Source: Helopsaltes ochotensis (lineage: Eukaryota > Chordata > Aves > Passeriformes > Locustellidae). Taken from it: DNA of 64,000 bases. This document shows positions 1 through 12,405 of the stretch, one piece after another. The DNA lies in the NCBI GenBank assembly GCA_013400155.1, contig VXBM01000130.1:1135230-1199229 (forward strand), written 5' to 3'. Each line of letters starts with the position of its first letter. Positions within the stretch are counted from its first letter, which is position 1. The notes under the pieces were generated by a model that saw only the letters and a list, made by a program, of their open reading frames with translations, was not told where the DNA came from and did not search any database. The position numbers and the translations under genes are program-made.

Positions 1-1061
1 GTTTATTTTTTTCCGTGTGAAGGTACAAAGAGAAAAATCAGGTCTAAATATCAAGCTGCCAAGCACTCAGCCCCATCCTTTTTCCCACCTACAGGGCTAC
101 CAGTGGCTCCAGGATTTGTGCAGCAAGTGCAACCAGTCTCCCCTTCAGACTCAAGAAAGAATTTAAAAGAATCTTTCCCAAGGTATAATGCATTTGGAAA
201 CAAAATTGGTCTCAGTAAATTTTGATATTGAGGATTTTGTTTTGGAAAAATCTCTAGAAGTTCCTGGTTATCAGTTTGCTGTTATGCTGCAAACTTGCTC
301 CATCTCTGCCTCTAACTTCCAGTCAGTGAATTATTATATATTGGAGGTGAACTCTCTCTAAAGATATGGTTACTAAAGTTCATTGTTCTTCAAGATTGAT
401 CTTCCTGTTCAGATATATAATATTATGTCCTTTATTGCTCACCAGGTGTTCTTTAATAGCAAAGCTATAGGTAACAAAACATTACAGAGGAAGTTGATAT
501 TTGTTTGTTTTTCATAACTACTCAGTACACAGGGTTTTTTTGCATGAATATGTTCTTAGTTCAATCTCTACTTAAATGAAAGCTTTAATGGAAAACTTAC
601 ATGAGTTGCTAACATAAATCATCATAGCAATTTTAGCTACACCTTGGTGGGATGCTTCAGAAACTCTCAATTTGATTGAAAGGCCCATGTAGAAGTTTAG
701 ATTTCCTAACTGGCTCTTTTAAACACATAAACTGTCTCAATTACTTTAGCCATTAAAGACCATCTTTTTATGAGGTAAGGTTAAAGATTACTGGTGAGAA
801 GGAAATAGACATTTTAAAAACCCGAATTTTTCATACTGGCTTTACTACTAATCAATATGCTTGAATATTTCACCCCTTTGTTTATGCATTTAATGGGAAA
901 CTTATTTATATTCTAGCATAATATAAATTATTTATATCTATTTTATTTATTTAACACATAGACTTAGACATGTCATTACAAGATGATTTTTTTCAGTGAA
1001 AACACTTGCAGAAATATATCTTGAAAACTGTAAGAAATTCCTTAGAGAAAATGGAGGTATC

Positions 1062-1064
<3 letters not shown>
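1..1064. other. AT-rich unique non-coding DNA
   Basis: No open frame of note and no recognisable repeat. The sequence is AT-rich with scattered short T runs and ends at the long T homopolymer. I see no gene, splice-site series or RNA structure in it. Confidence 0.6.

Positions 1065-1151
<87 letters not shown>
1065..1151. repeat. 87-base T homopolymer
   Basis: An uninterrupted run of 87 T. An apparent poly-phenylalanine frame across it is only the homopolymer. No retroposed gene body or target-site duplication is visible on either side. CR1, the dominant avian LINE, does not prime on poly(A), so a retroposition tail is not the default explanation. Replication slippage or an inaccurate homopolymer length from sequencing are both possible. 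Confidence 0.95.
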
Positions 1152-4100
1152 CCTAGTGGCAAAATATTCAGATATAGACTAATTAAATTTTCTAGAAACT
1201 AGAGAATTTTTGGTGAAAAGAAAAAAAAATAGCTCAGGTAAGACAAGGTTAACAGGAGCTGTTGAATTCTCATAAATTTTTTTTAGGTCTATGTTATATC
1301 TGAACACTTCCAAATCCAAAAATGTGTGGATAAATGTATTTTAAATTTCACTGTTTGTGTTTTAATCTTTTGAATACTTGAATATTTTTTCTCATATACA
1401 TAGAGACAGTTTCATTGAAGCAGTCATTGATTTCCAATTATGCATCAAGACCTGCAAAATGACTTGCATGGAGCTGAATTTTGTAATAGTTCTGGAGACA
1501 CTGACAAATTTGATGTAAGGTTTATTATTGATGTGATTAGATTTGGAATTTTTCTTAATAGTGCCATAAGATTAATTACTTTTCCAGCTACAATTCATAT
1601 GCTCAGTGAGCTATTTATTATACAAGTCAACCAAGCATCTGACTAGTGAATGCTCCATTTCCCTGGTAACCATATGTCCTACTTGCTCTCATTGAATCTT
1701 CCAGAGGAACCATATTTCGTTTTTGCATCATCCAAATATAATGTAAATTCACTTGAGAGCACTCAAAGCTTATTTGCTAAAAGAAGTTTAAAAAAATCAC
1801 AAGTGTGTTTAAAAATATAAACTTAAACTTAGATATATCTTGAAGTTACATATGTACCTAATAATTCTCGATAATAGATATCAGCATCTTCATCCAGCAG
1901 GTACCTCCTTTCAAATGATGGTTCAGTCTCATGAATGATTCTCTCATTTATATGGATAAGACTTACACGGTGGACAGTTCAGAGCTTAATTGTTAATGGA
2001 ACATGAAAAGGTTGCGGAAAATGGTCATAAGAGTTTTCTAACCTAGATCCAGAGACAGAGAAAATGGGCTTGGGTCTGACTCCAAGATTGCTCACTGTGC
2101 CTTCCAATTACAACACAACTTGATCCTCTTTTACTTTTTCTATACCTGTCCCTAGCCAGAATAATGGAACAAATTTGTAAGACCACAGAGCTAAAACTGG
2201 CCATAAAACCAAAATGCTGAACAAGATGCACTAATCCCCATTTTGAAAATGGAAATCAGCCTATTAAAGTAACTTCACTGCTAATTGTTGACTGCGACAT
2301 GAGCGAGTTAAAAGAACAGTTAGAAGCAATCACTTGCAGAGAACATTTACAGTTTATACTTCTAAGCTCTGGATCAGCTCACATTAAGGCTAGAGGAAAA
2401 ATCTGGTTTTAGTGGAACTAGAGCTGAGTCTTAATTGGTCCAAGTTCTATGTAGTTCAGTGGATCTGTCTCTCCTTGAGGGAGCTGTGAATGTCTTTGTA
2501 GGAAAATACTGCAATCAATCATTTTCTGCCTTTGAGGTGAGTTACACTTCAGTGTCCTCTTTTGTCAATGCCAGAGTGGGATGAAGAGAAAAGGAATGGA
2601 CTAGGAAGGTTAGTTTCCAAAACTGGGTAAATACAGCTCATTCATTGTTAAGGTTGGTATAAAACTCATTAATTCCAGTGGATGGTGGACCAGGTGTTGT
2701 CATTGTCTTTTGATATACCTTTTGTTAGGCCAATCACTGGACCTCAAAACAATGGATACAACTATACTTTTTTTACTGGGATTTGTATACTAAGTCACCA
2801 TCACCTTATGTTGCCCTGCATAATCATCCAGGTACTTTACAATGTAAAATGTAATGCCATCTTTGTTCTCAAAGACAAAATTCTTTATGTCAGGATTTTA
2901 ACTATAGCACTAAGAAAAAAAATAAGGGAGATTAAAAATGAGAGATTAAACTATAAAAGTAGGACTCACTATTTGGAAAACATGGGTATTATATATACAT
3001 ATGTTACTCTTCAGAGTTTAAGTATGCACTTGGGATTTCATGTGAAGTATTACTTGGCTCTCTTATATTTATCCTTCTACATGTATGAGAGCGAGTTAAG
3101 ATTCTTGTGCCTCAAACTCTCCTAAATTATTCAGCCACACCTAATTTTTTAATTAAAATGTGCATGTCATCTTTTCGAGCCCTGTAATTTATTTTTTATT
3201 GCAGAAATTAATTTAAAATAATCTCTAAAAAGAAAGATAGCAAAATCTGCTAAACAATGTATTGAGCAAATCTCACACATCCAGAGTAAACTCCTGTTCC
3301 TCCAAAGATGGAGAGTTATTTTTCACTTCTTTTCTTTTGAAGAAAACCTAAAACTGATTGTCTTGCGTAATTGAATGGAAATCACGAGTTTGGATATTCA
3401 TCAAACCATCATCTGAACACAAAATGCACAGGTCTGTGAAACGTTGTAGGTACAGAACAATAGACGTACAAAATTAAACAAAACTTTTAAAGAAACAAAG
3501 AGAAAGCCGACATTGGCACTGCAGAATAAACAAGTATTTTCTCCAACAAGTGCTTCTGTGAATATGTTTTTGGTTTTGTAGCAGGAATTGAGGAATAGTA
3601 TTTGCACTAAAAACCTGCCTGTTCAGCTTAAAGCCTCTTGGAAGGCCAGGAAGTAGAGAATGGCATAGAAATGAAACTACCAGTTGAAACCAAATTATGT
3701 CTAGCCAGTGTGCCAAATAAGAAGCCATTGAATCAAACTGGGATGGTAGAGAATATAGAGCAACATGTATTTCATAAACAATTGTCTGATTTGGTTAAAA
3801 TAATTTATATGCACCAAGGATATTGTTGCAAATTAATCTATGAACAAAAAACCAGACTAAATATGTCAGTAAAAATATTTATCAGAAATAATTTAACTAG
3901 GAAAGATTCCTTCAATCTAGACAGCAAAAATGTTGTTTAAATGAATTAGTGAATGGAAGGAGACTTTTCCCAATAATGAAATCAGTGGCTGCAGCTAGGG
4001 CTTTGTGTTCTCAGAGATGCACATTCAATGCACTTCAACGGTAAATGTCCACCCCACCCTACATTTGCTATGATACCAATTTAATGTAAGCACTTCATAT

Positions 4101-5849
4101 TGCCTCACATGCATCAGGGTCATGTGCTGTGTTCATCATGTATGGAAAATAAACTATATATTCTTCAGCTGAAGCAGATACCAATATGCAGTAATTCTAC
4201 TGAAACATTTAAGAATACTGTGGACTTGAGGCTTTTAAGGACACAGAAGTTAGGCCTGCACCTGTAAAAATGGGGAACTATTTTACTGAAGATTTTTTTT
4301 GACTTGTTTTAAGATAAGGTTTGACTTGCTATCTTCTTCCTAAAGCAAGCACGTAAATCTGTCCAGTCAAATCTGACTTTGCCTACACTCCTGAAACATG
4401 TTCAGTTGTAATCAAGAGATGTTACACTAAATTTTGACTTGAAAAACGATTTAATTTAGCACATGCATCGTAGACTGTTCTAAAGTTAACCTGACTAGTA
4501 ATCTTCAATAAAACAATAAGCCCTAGTATGTCATCAAATATTACACAGTTCAAAAGAGATTTTGTGAAACTTTTAGGAGATTTCAGTGCAAGTTTGAGGG
4601 AAATTTGTAGTCAGTCACAGAAATTTAAGATCAATATCTAACTTTTTATTTTTGCAAGAGTACTCTTTATTACCTTTTTTTATGACAACAGGCTAAAGCC
4701 AATTCAGAACTGTAATGTTTGGGCTTCCCTAAAGACTGATTTAGTATGTACTGGTTATGTTTTAATATCTTGATATGAAGAAAGTGAAAGCCTGGGATTT
4801 TGATTTGCTTGATTAGTGTGAGTTTTTTTTCTTCCCCGCACTGATTAAATTATTAGCATGTATTTTGCAGTCTAGAGAGAGTTTAAATGTATACAAAATA
4901 AGATAATGAATAAAAATCATGTTCCTTTATTAGGACTAGATAGAGGGACATTGACTTACAGTTGACTGTCATTTCAAAAAACCTGAACAAATACATTATT
5001 TCATGAGATATTTTGCAGGGTTCACGACAACTGAGCACACTTAACCACACTAAACTGACTACAAAAAATGGCTACTCTGGATTTGCCTACTTTGAGGTGG
5101 GTTTTTTTTTTAATCTCTAATCTGGGAAGGTACACACACCTTTCTATGAGTAATATCTGAAATGTCTCTGGGTGTTGTCCCTCATGGGTGGTTCACTGTG
5201 AGATTGTTTTTCATATGCTACCAGCCACACTCTTTTATTTTTTATGTATTTCTCCTGAGTTAAAGCAAAAGGAGACACAAGCCCTTTGATCTCTCATCCC
5301 AGCACTCACTCATCTGTCCAATTGAAGAAAAAACCCTTTATCACAAATATTTTCAGATGTGGCTTCTTTACTTGGCTTAGACAGATTAAAAGTTAAGTGG
5401 AGTCTTTTGACTGCTAATAGCAGCATAACTCCCCACCACATCCTGAGCCACACACACAGCCACCATTTTCTTGTTCTGGTATTTGAACTTCAGTGCTTAC
5501 AAGTTTAAACAATTGTTTTGCTAAAAATGCCAGGCAGTAGTGGTTTGAAACGGTCCACTGCAAAACCAAGCTGCATCACCACCGTGATTGCCTGCTTTCA
5601 GTCCTGCCCCTCAGAAATGCCTTCCTGAGGCTGATTTGGCCATGCTTCAACTTAAACTGCTGGTTCCTTTCTTCTGGTAACTTGTCTTAGATGCAAATTC
5701 ATGTCAAAACACAGATACTTAGGTATATTTGATGGGCCTCCTCAGCCCTTCTGTTAAAACATTGAACTGGGCTGGATAGTGTTGATTACTAGCCCTTTAT
5801 TTTCTTCTTACTCTTAGCTCTCCTTAAGGCTCAACTTGTTTCCCTATTA
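1152..5849. other. Unique AT-rich non-coding DNA
   Basis: About 4.7 kb without a supportable gene. The longest open frame (2682-3125, plus, 147 codons) has the composition expected of random AT-rich DNA and no domain I recognise. A stretch near 2190-2330 has a faint MIR-like look but is too weak to call. No LINE, LTR or structured RNA was recognised. Confidence 0.55.
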
Positions 5850-5962
5850 AAAAACCACAAAAAACAAAAACACCAAACCAAACCAAAAAAAACCCAAACA
5901 AAAAACCCAAAAAACCCCAAACAAAACCCCCACAAAACAAACAAACAAAAACAACAACAAAA
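5850..5962. repeat. A/C-rich low-complexity tract
   Basis: On the plus strand only A and C occur over most of the tract, as irregular CCAAA, CCCAAA and CAAA units. The minus strand is therefore a T/G tract with G runs of 3 to 5 opposite C5893-5895, C5906-5908, C5915-5918 and C5927-5931. It creates a spurious Phe/Trp/Cys-rich frame on the minus strand, which is not a gene. Confidence 0.85.
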
Positions 5963-6335
5963 TTTCAGTGAAAAGTTGTTGTTAGGAAAGAAAGACAGGA
6001 TTGGTAGCTGTGAAGAGGTCTCCACAGAATCCAGCTGTGCAAGTAGCTACACTGCAGATGCCACCTTTCTGATCTCCTACTGTGTATCAAACTGGAAGGT
6101 CCGCATCTAAGTGGGAAGAAATGGAAAAAGGTGGTTCCTTTTCCATGCATGTTTACTCCTTTAGCTTTGAAGGCTGTCAAATATGAATGCTTAATGCTAC
6201 ACACATCTGTTCTCTAAAACCAGGGAAAACACACCACCTTGCAAGGCACTCCTGTCAAATTAATGCCTGTGATTTAAGGAAAAAAAAATTAGCATAGTCA
6301 ATGCCCTCTCAGTTCTTGATATTATTTTTGTGTAT

Positions 6336-6362
6336 ACTGTACATTACAGTTCAATGTACAGT
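6336..6362. repeat. 10-bp perfect inverted repeat, 7-nt loop
   Basis: ACTGTACATT at 6336-6345 is the exact reverse complement of 6353-6362. The same place also holds a 12-bp unit TACAGTTCAATG repeated in tandem at 6345-6356 and 6357-6368. Function is unknown. Confidence 0.7.
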
Positions 6363-7523
6363 TCAATGACCTATGCTGATTTTACCTAGAAATTGGAAGA
6401 AAAATTTCCAAAAATTGTTGGCTTAAACCCAAAAGAATGACTGTAGCTGAGCACTACCTCCTTTTTCAGAGATGTTCAGTCACGTTCTTCCTCAGGTCAA
6501 TGCTAAAGCAATAATTAATATTCTCAAGCATTTTAGATAAACACATTAGTTTATTTGTTTGCTTGTGAAGAATAGCACAAGGAATAAGAAACTAATTTAC
6601 TTTTTTACAACTTCCACAAGACCAGAAAGGTTTTTTAAAATATGCTTCTTAAGTGCTGTACTTTAGGAAGTCTACTCTTCATCGGGGGAAGCTTAGCAAC
6701 AAAGTGAAACGGAATATGAAATGCCTCATCTAATAGTGTTAGACAAGGAAAGTGCAGTAAAAATCCAAGTTCAAACACTGGTAACCATATTATAGCTGAA
6801 AGTATTTTTGCAGAGTTTGCAGTGCTGATTTGGTGGCACAGGAATGAAGAATGCTTAGCTCCCATCAGGGTTCTTCCTACATTGGAAGCAACAGATTTAT
6901 CTTTTCTTTTTTCAGGCAACCCCAGAATGATATTTATTATTTTCATTATTTTAAAAAATTTGTTTTATCTTATATAAATAAGAATTATGTTAAATTCAGC
7001 AATGGAAACAAGAAAGAATGAAAGCATCATTTGTTCAAAGACACTAGGAAACAGAAGTGATACTTTGCTCATAGGACCCATAGACAGAAATGACTACTGT
7101 ATTTGTGCTTTTGCTCCACAATCATCTTAAGTATGCCTATTCAGCTCATATTTCCCTCCTTTTGTAATTGTTTGTATAAATAAATTCTGGGAGTGAATTG
7201 CATAAATATAACTAACACAAATCCCAAGCCACAACTTGCCGTGGTTTCTTCGTGAAATCTATTTTATTATGCCAAGTTTAAATAACTGCATCAATATTTT
7301 CCTGTTGGTAGTAAAATGTGCATACATCAATTGATCTTTGTTATAGTGATAGTATTTCTCATATCAATATATACTCACCAGGAAATATGCTAATGCAAGA
7401 TGATCAGGTTTCATTAAAGTGTTTGGAGCTTCCTGGTAGTCCCTGAAATCCACTTTTCAAATGAACACTGCTAACACTGAATTGAGCTAAAACATTAAAA
7501 TCTTCCCCATCTACAATTTTTAG

Positions 7524-7555
7524 ATTAAAGGATTTGTATATTAAAGGATTTGTAT
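7524..7555. repeat. 16-bp tandem duplication
   Basis: The unit ATTAAAGGATTTGTAT occurs twice back to back without a mismatch. This is a small, apparently recent slippage or duplication event in non-coding DNA. Confidence 0.9.
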
Positions 7556-8894
7556 ACTCAAATCACAATATGCTTTCTTTAAAAAATCCATATAAACGGT
7601 GAATCAAATGAGAAAGGAACATCATATTAAATGATGTGGTGGGCCTGAAATACTTAAGACTAAAATTATAAAATACTTCTAGAAATGCTTAAAAAGAATA
7701 AGACATAACCTCAAAAATATGGGAATTATTATTATTAACAATTGAAGGAATCCTACATCCATTTAAAGTGCAAAATTATGTCTGTTGGCTACTACATGTT
7801 TACCTTACAAGAGAGATGGCAATTACTAAAATAGCTGAAGAACATTTCTGTTGTTTTCTTTTACTTAAAAAACCCTAACCCTGTACACAAGCTGGAAGCT
7901 TTGTCATTTGCTTCAGAGAATACAGGATGAAGCTGTTAAATGTTATTGTATTTTATTACCAGCCTCACCTCCCTTTCCCCTTTTAATCATAGGATACTCT
8001 AGCTATTTCTAGATACTGGATAATTAATTAAATGGCCACAAGGTGTTTCAACAGATTTACTGCCATGACTATTCTAAGCACATAACTTTCCTTATTTATC
8101 AATACCTAAACATTCTGGCCTATATTCATATGGACATTGTAGGACTAGCAGTGCTCCACTGAAACTTGTCTAAACCCATATGGCATAGAAGGGGACCTAG
8201 ATAAAGTTTACATTTTATGCTCCCACCCAGCACAGAAGAGCATCAGACATTTGAAGCCCCCCAAAATACCAGTGATGCACTGCCAAGATGTCAGCAACCA
8301 GAGAGAGCTGAGTGCTTCCCATGCTCCCAGTGCAAGTGTAGTCATTGGCCTCAAGGGTTCTGACAAATATGTACCTCCCCAGGCCAGAAAGCACTGACTT
8401 GTATCTAGCTCCAAAGAGGGAGAGCTTGTCTAATAAAAATATGCTACATACTAGAATAACATGAAGGTGCACATAAATTATCTATTCAGCTCTAAGTGAT
8501 TTTATTTAGAGCAGATTAGGCAAGAGCAGAGGTTAAAAGTTGCAGGAAGCAAAGTTCAGACTGACCTGAGTTAGCAAAAACACTTAGGTAAAAGCCACCG
8601 CAGAGGGCCATTTTCTTGATATAAATACAAAGATTATTTATACTTTGATATAAGTATGTAGTAAACAAGAATATCATATTTACTAAAAAGCCCAAGTTGC
8701 ATTGTAGAAAACTCTTCCCAATCGTCTGTGTTTATCCACATTTATGTTGTCAGTCAGAACTAATCTCAAGGGCAGATATTTTTATTTGCTATATGTTTGT
8801 CTCACCACCGACATAAAACAGGTAATAGTAAAGATTGACAAATTATTTTCATCTGAAATATAACTCTATTTCTACTAGGAATTTATAAAATATC

Positions 8895-8916
8895 TGAGTC
8901 AAAAATTTCTGAGTCA
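8895..8916. promoter_or_regulatory. Paired AP-1 consensus sites
   Basis: TGAGTCA occurs at 8895-8901 and again at 8910-8916, 15 bp apart start to start, within a short duplication of TCTGAGTCAAAA. TGAGTCA is the consensus for FOS/JUN dimers. The pair could equally be a chance consequence of the local duplication. Confidence 0.25.
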
Positions 8917-11214
8917 AAATTTCCAGGACTTCTCCTACATAAAAGGGTTTCATTTCCTGAGATGTATGATTTCTTAAAAATTATTTTTAACTGGACAGAT
9001 CAGCTGTTTGTCACACTTTTGTTAGTGCTTAATCAGAGTAATATGGTGTTGCTCTTCTATGATTCAGTTATTTTGTTGCCTTTATGCAGAGATTAGCTTT
9101 TTTTTAACTTCAAAAGCCTTAATATTTGGTAGGTACTAAATGCTTTCGCTTCAGTAGCTTTGAGCCTTTAAGATACTTTTAGCTTCACAGATTATGATCT
9201 AAAATATCCAGGGAATAGGGAAGACTCTGATGACAGCTATAATTATGAAACAGACCACATGTAGACTTCATTATTAGACACTTCCCAGAACCAAGAGGAA
9301 AAGTAATATGTAGGTTGTTCTCAAAAAATGTTGCAACAGCACCCACCAGTGAAAATGTAGAAAGATAAAGGTCTTCTTTTGTAAAGATTGGCCACCTTCC
9401 AGGAAAATGACTCCACCTCCAGTATGTTGTTGCCCAAAACATGTATTTCATTGATCCAAGTTAATGCAAAATGTAGCAAATATCAGAGTTGAATACTACA
9501 TGGAAAAAATATACCAGCCTATTCTAAAAGTTAAACTTGACCCTAAGCCAAAATCTATGAGAATTTTTTACAGATACACCAGTGAGACATTTCTTAGTAG
9601 ATGTGGCTGAAATTGAAATAATTCGTGCTGTGTTTCTGGGCTGAATTCTCTGGAGAGCATATGTGCTTTGGAGTAAATTTCATAGGGCATAGTAGAGGTG
9701 GGAGCTATATTCAAGTCTTATCTTGACAGAGTCCTCAAGAGAGTGCACCATTTTAAAAAGTAGTCTAAAGCATTCACTTCACATTTAGGCACTATTGCCC
9801 TCTGGAATTGAAAACCTCCTGGTAAACACCCAGGCTTCATATATAATGTATGGACCAACTAAGAATGAGATACACAAGACTACCAGAAAGCTATGACAAA
9901 AGCAAATGCTAAAAGGAAACTAAGGAAGTGTTTTAAACTATTTTTTTCCCTTGGAACTTGAAATATGACTCTGCACTTCATCTGCACCCAGCTGGAATAT
10001 GATTACCACTTCAGCAGACAAGAGTGCACAATTTACATATCCTCTTTGCTACACATCCTAATTGCTGCCTGGTTGAGTCAGAGCTGGGGAGGTTTAACCA
10101 GTTCTCTAACAGGATTTGCATTATCTCCTACATTTTCTGCTACACCCACAGCAGTGAATTTGCCTAGTTTTGGTTAATATGGTGTTTGCTACCCCTTAAA
10201 GAAGCAGTACTCTTTCTTGAATTTCAGGCTAATTTGAACTCATGATATAGGTACCTTTCTAAATATTTTTAAAAAATTACTATTCTGCATGGGACTCTGC
10301 ATGGGAATTAATTTGTATAGCTCTGTCCCTTTGGCACATACACAAAACTATATCCAACATTCCTTTAGAAAATTTTCTTCAATAACTTTCAGTGCAAAGC
10401 AGTGCACAATATAAAAACTTAGTACTGTTCTCATGATTTATTTGAAGTAGAATGCCTCTTGTGTCATATAGGTAGTTAAATTGTGCCTATCCATCCTTTT
10501 AAATATCAAAAACTCTGCACACAATTACTATCCCAATTCTATGACAATTACTAATATGGATTCCCCAATGGATAGCTACGGATGGTTATTTTGGCATAAA
10601 ATTGAAATTTTAAAATTACCCTGCTATGTATGGGTATATCTAGAGAATAAAATACATAAGCAAAATATGATGAAAAATGTGATTTACGGCCTTTGTGAAA
10701 TGTTCCTCTCCATTTGCACCTCCCAAGTGTCTCAAAACTGACACTTTATACATCAGTGTCTCCAACAGCACACACCATGTAACAAAACGTGCTAAATAAA
10801 ATAATTTCTCAGTACAACCTGTGGTTTCAGTTTGTCCTTTGCTGTCTCCAAAGTTATTCTCAGCTTGATCTCAGCCCAAAGATGATTTTCTCACAGGCAA
10901 CTTGGAAGAATTCTGCCTCTTATTTGCACTGTAATTGCGTGGGGAGAAAAATCCATGCATCCCCATCTAAAGCTCTATGGTTTTATTCAAATTAATCTTT
11001 TTAAAGGATTAAATTTCAAGATTTTGTACTTTGAAGCCTCAGAGGGGAAAACAAATCAAGTCAATTCTGGAGAACAGTTTCATGGCCTGATTTGTGAGGA
11101 TGTGGTTAAATCTTTGCATCAACTTAGGCACGGACATAAGGATCTTCTAACTTCAGGGGATGACATGAACCAGCATGGAACCTGCCTTTCTGACTTCCTG
11201 GGCTTCCTCATCTT

Positions 11215-11770
11215 CCATACTTCAGGAAATGTCTAAGCTCCCCCCCAAAGCTCCCTCAGCTCCTTCTCCTAAGATCTGTGCTCCAGACCCTTCCCCAGCT
11301 CTGTTGCCCTTCCCTGGACATGCTCCAGCTCCTCAGTGTCTTTCTTGTATTGAGGAGCCGAAAAACTGAACACAGGATTTGAGGTGCAATGCCGAGTGCA
11401 GGGGGACAGACAATCACTGCCCTGGTCCTGCTGGCCACAGCGTTGCTGATCCAGGCCAGGATGCCACTGGCATTTTGGCCACCTGGGCACACCTTGGCTC
11501 ATGTTCAGACAGCTTTTGACCAGGACCCCCAGGTCCTTTTCTGCTCTGCAGTTCTACAGTCACGCTGACCCCAGCGGGTGTTGTTTGACCCAAGTGCAGG
11601 AGCCGGCATTTCACCTATAGAGGCTCAGAGAATTGGTCTGGGACCCTCAATAGAGCTTATTATTTCAAACTGACTGAGGGGGCAGTCAATTTCCTCATTC
11701 CAATCGTCAATAAAGATATTAAACAGGACTGGCCCCGATACCATGCCTTGGGGAACACTCTCTGTTTGAC
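11215..11770 (-). mobile_element. CR1 LINE fragment, RT C-terminal part, no 3' tail
   Basis: CR1 is an avian non-LTR retrotransposon whose ORF2 encodes an endonuclease and reverse transcriptase. Read on the minus strand, this copy starts in the RT palm region (a LFNIFI-type stretch near 11713-11733). It passes a remnant of the cysteine-alanine rich C-terminal segment (RCAQVAK) and reaches the signature APQYKKDTEELEHVQGRAT near 11310-11370. The reading is split over three frames by small indels, so no intact protein remains. Unlike most CR1 copies, which lose their 5' part and keep the 3' end, this one stops before the 3' UTR and octamer tail. That implies a later deletion or deep decay. The upper boundary is uncertain by about 50 bp and the subfamily is not assigned. 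Confidence 0.85.
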
Positions 11771-12351
11771 TGAGTCAAACTGAGATCTGTGAAGTTGCCG
11801 TCTGCTCTGAAATTGGATCCTTTAATGTTTTTACAGGCCATGAGACAGAAAATCTTGTTGATTTGTAGACAGTTCAATAAATTAGTTCTATAAGGCTTGA
11901 TTGCTGAGAGTACAATGTCCCTTCTCAATATAAAAATGCATGAAAATATTAATGAATTTTTGACTGTATTACTCTTTTTAGGATAGTGAGAAAGTTTCTT
12001 AAAATCTGAGACACAAAGAAAATAAGTGTTATTTGGCTTACTCTACAAGCCATTCCCTGAAAACTTTGCTTTGATACATTACTGATGATGACACTGACAC
12101 AAGTTAGTGACAGCTCTAAAACAGGCATTAAAAAAAGCCTAGGTACAGCTGGTAAAGTTGTCATTACACTCATTGTAAGCAGTTATGTTGGAGAACTACC
12201 CCGGTAGTTTGAAAGGGGTAGGAGAATCATTTGCGTAAAATTATCAGGACTTGTAAAGTTATTTAATATCTTTGGAGGTGAAGAATTCCACACATTTTTT
12301 TATAGTTGCTACTTTAGCATTGTCACCATACAGTCACCATTTAAGCTTCCC
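11771..12351. other. Unique non-coding DNA
   Basis: AT-rich sequence with no gene. The first 100 bp or so might still contain decayed CR1, but I cannot follow the alignment there. Confidence 0.45.
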
Positions 12352-12405
12352 ACAACAAACAAACAAACAAACAAAAAAAACCCACAAAAAAACCCAAACC
12401 AAAAT
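12352..12405. repeat. (CAAA)n and A/C-rich tract
   Basis: Several CAAA units, about 12354-12377, run into AAAACCCACAAAAAAACCC-type sequence. It resembles the longer A/C tract at 5850-5962 but has fewer C runs. Confidence 0.85.

Larger units (their letters stand above)
5963..11214. other. Unique non-coding DNA with minor repeats
   Basis: No supportable gene. Open frames are under 105 codons and featureless. Small structures lie at 6336-6362 (10-bp inverted repeat), 7524-7555 (16-bp unit repeated twice) and 8895-8916 (two AP-1 consensus sites). The telomere-like text at 7871-7882 is only two CCCTAA-type units. The segment around 10000-10180 is slightly richer in mixed sequence but carries no identifiable element. 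Confidence 0.5.

Noticed and set aside
2190..2330. Faint MIR-like wording (TCCCCATTTTGAAAATGG, then AGTAACTTCAC)
   Set aside because: Only two blocks can be matched and the spacing is poor; too weak to annotate.
2682..3125. 147-codon plus-strand open frame
   Set aside because: It has AT-driven composition, no domain, no splice context and no sign of coding bias.
7871..7882. Telomere-like AACCCTAACCCT
   Set aside because: Only two units, which is within chance for an interstitial site.
9782..9800. Possible CTCF core in TTGCCCTCTGGAATTG
   Set aside because: Only about 9 of 12 core positions match and the important right half is lost.
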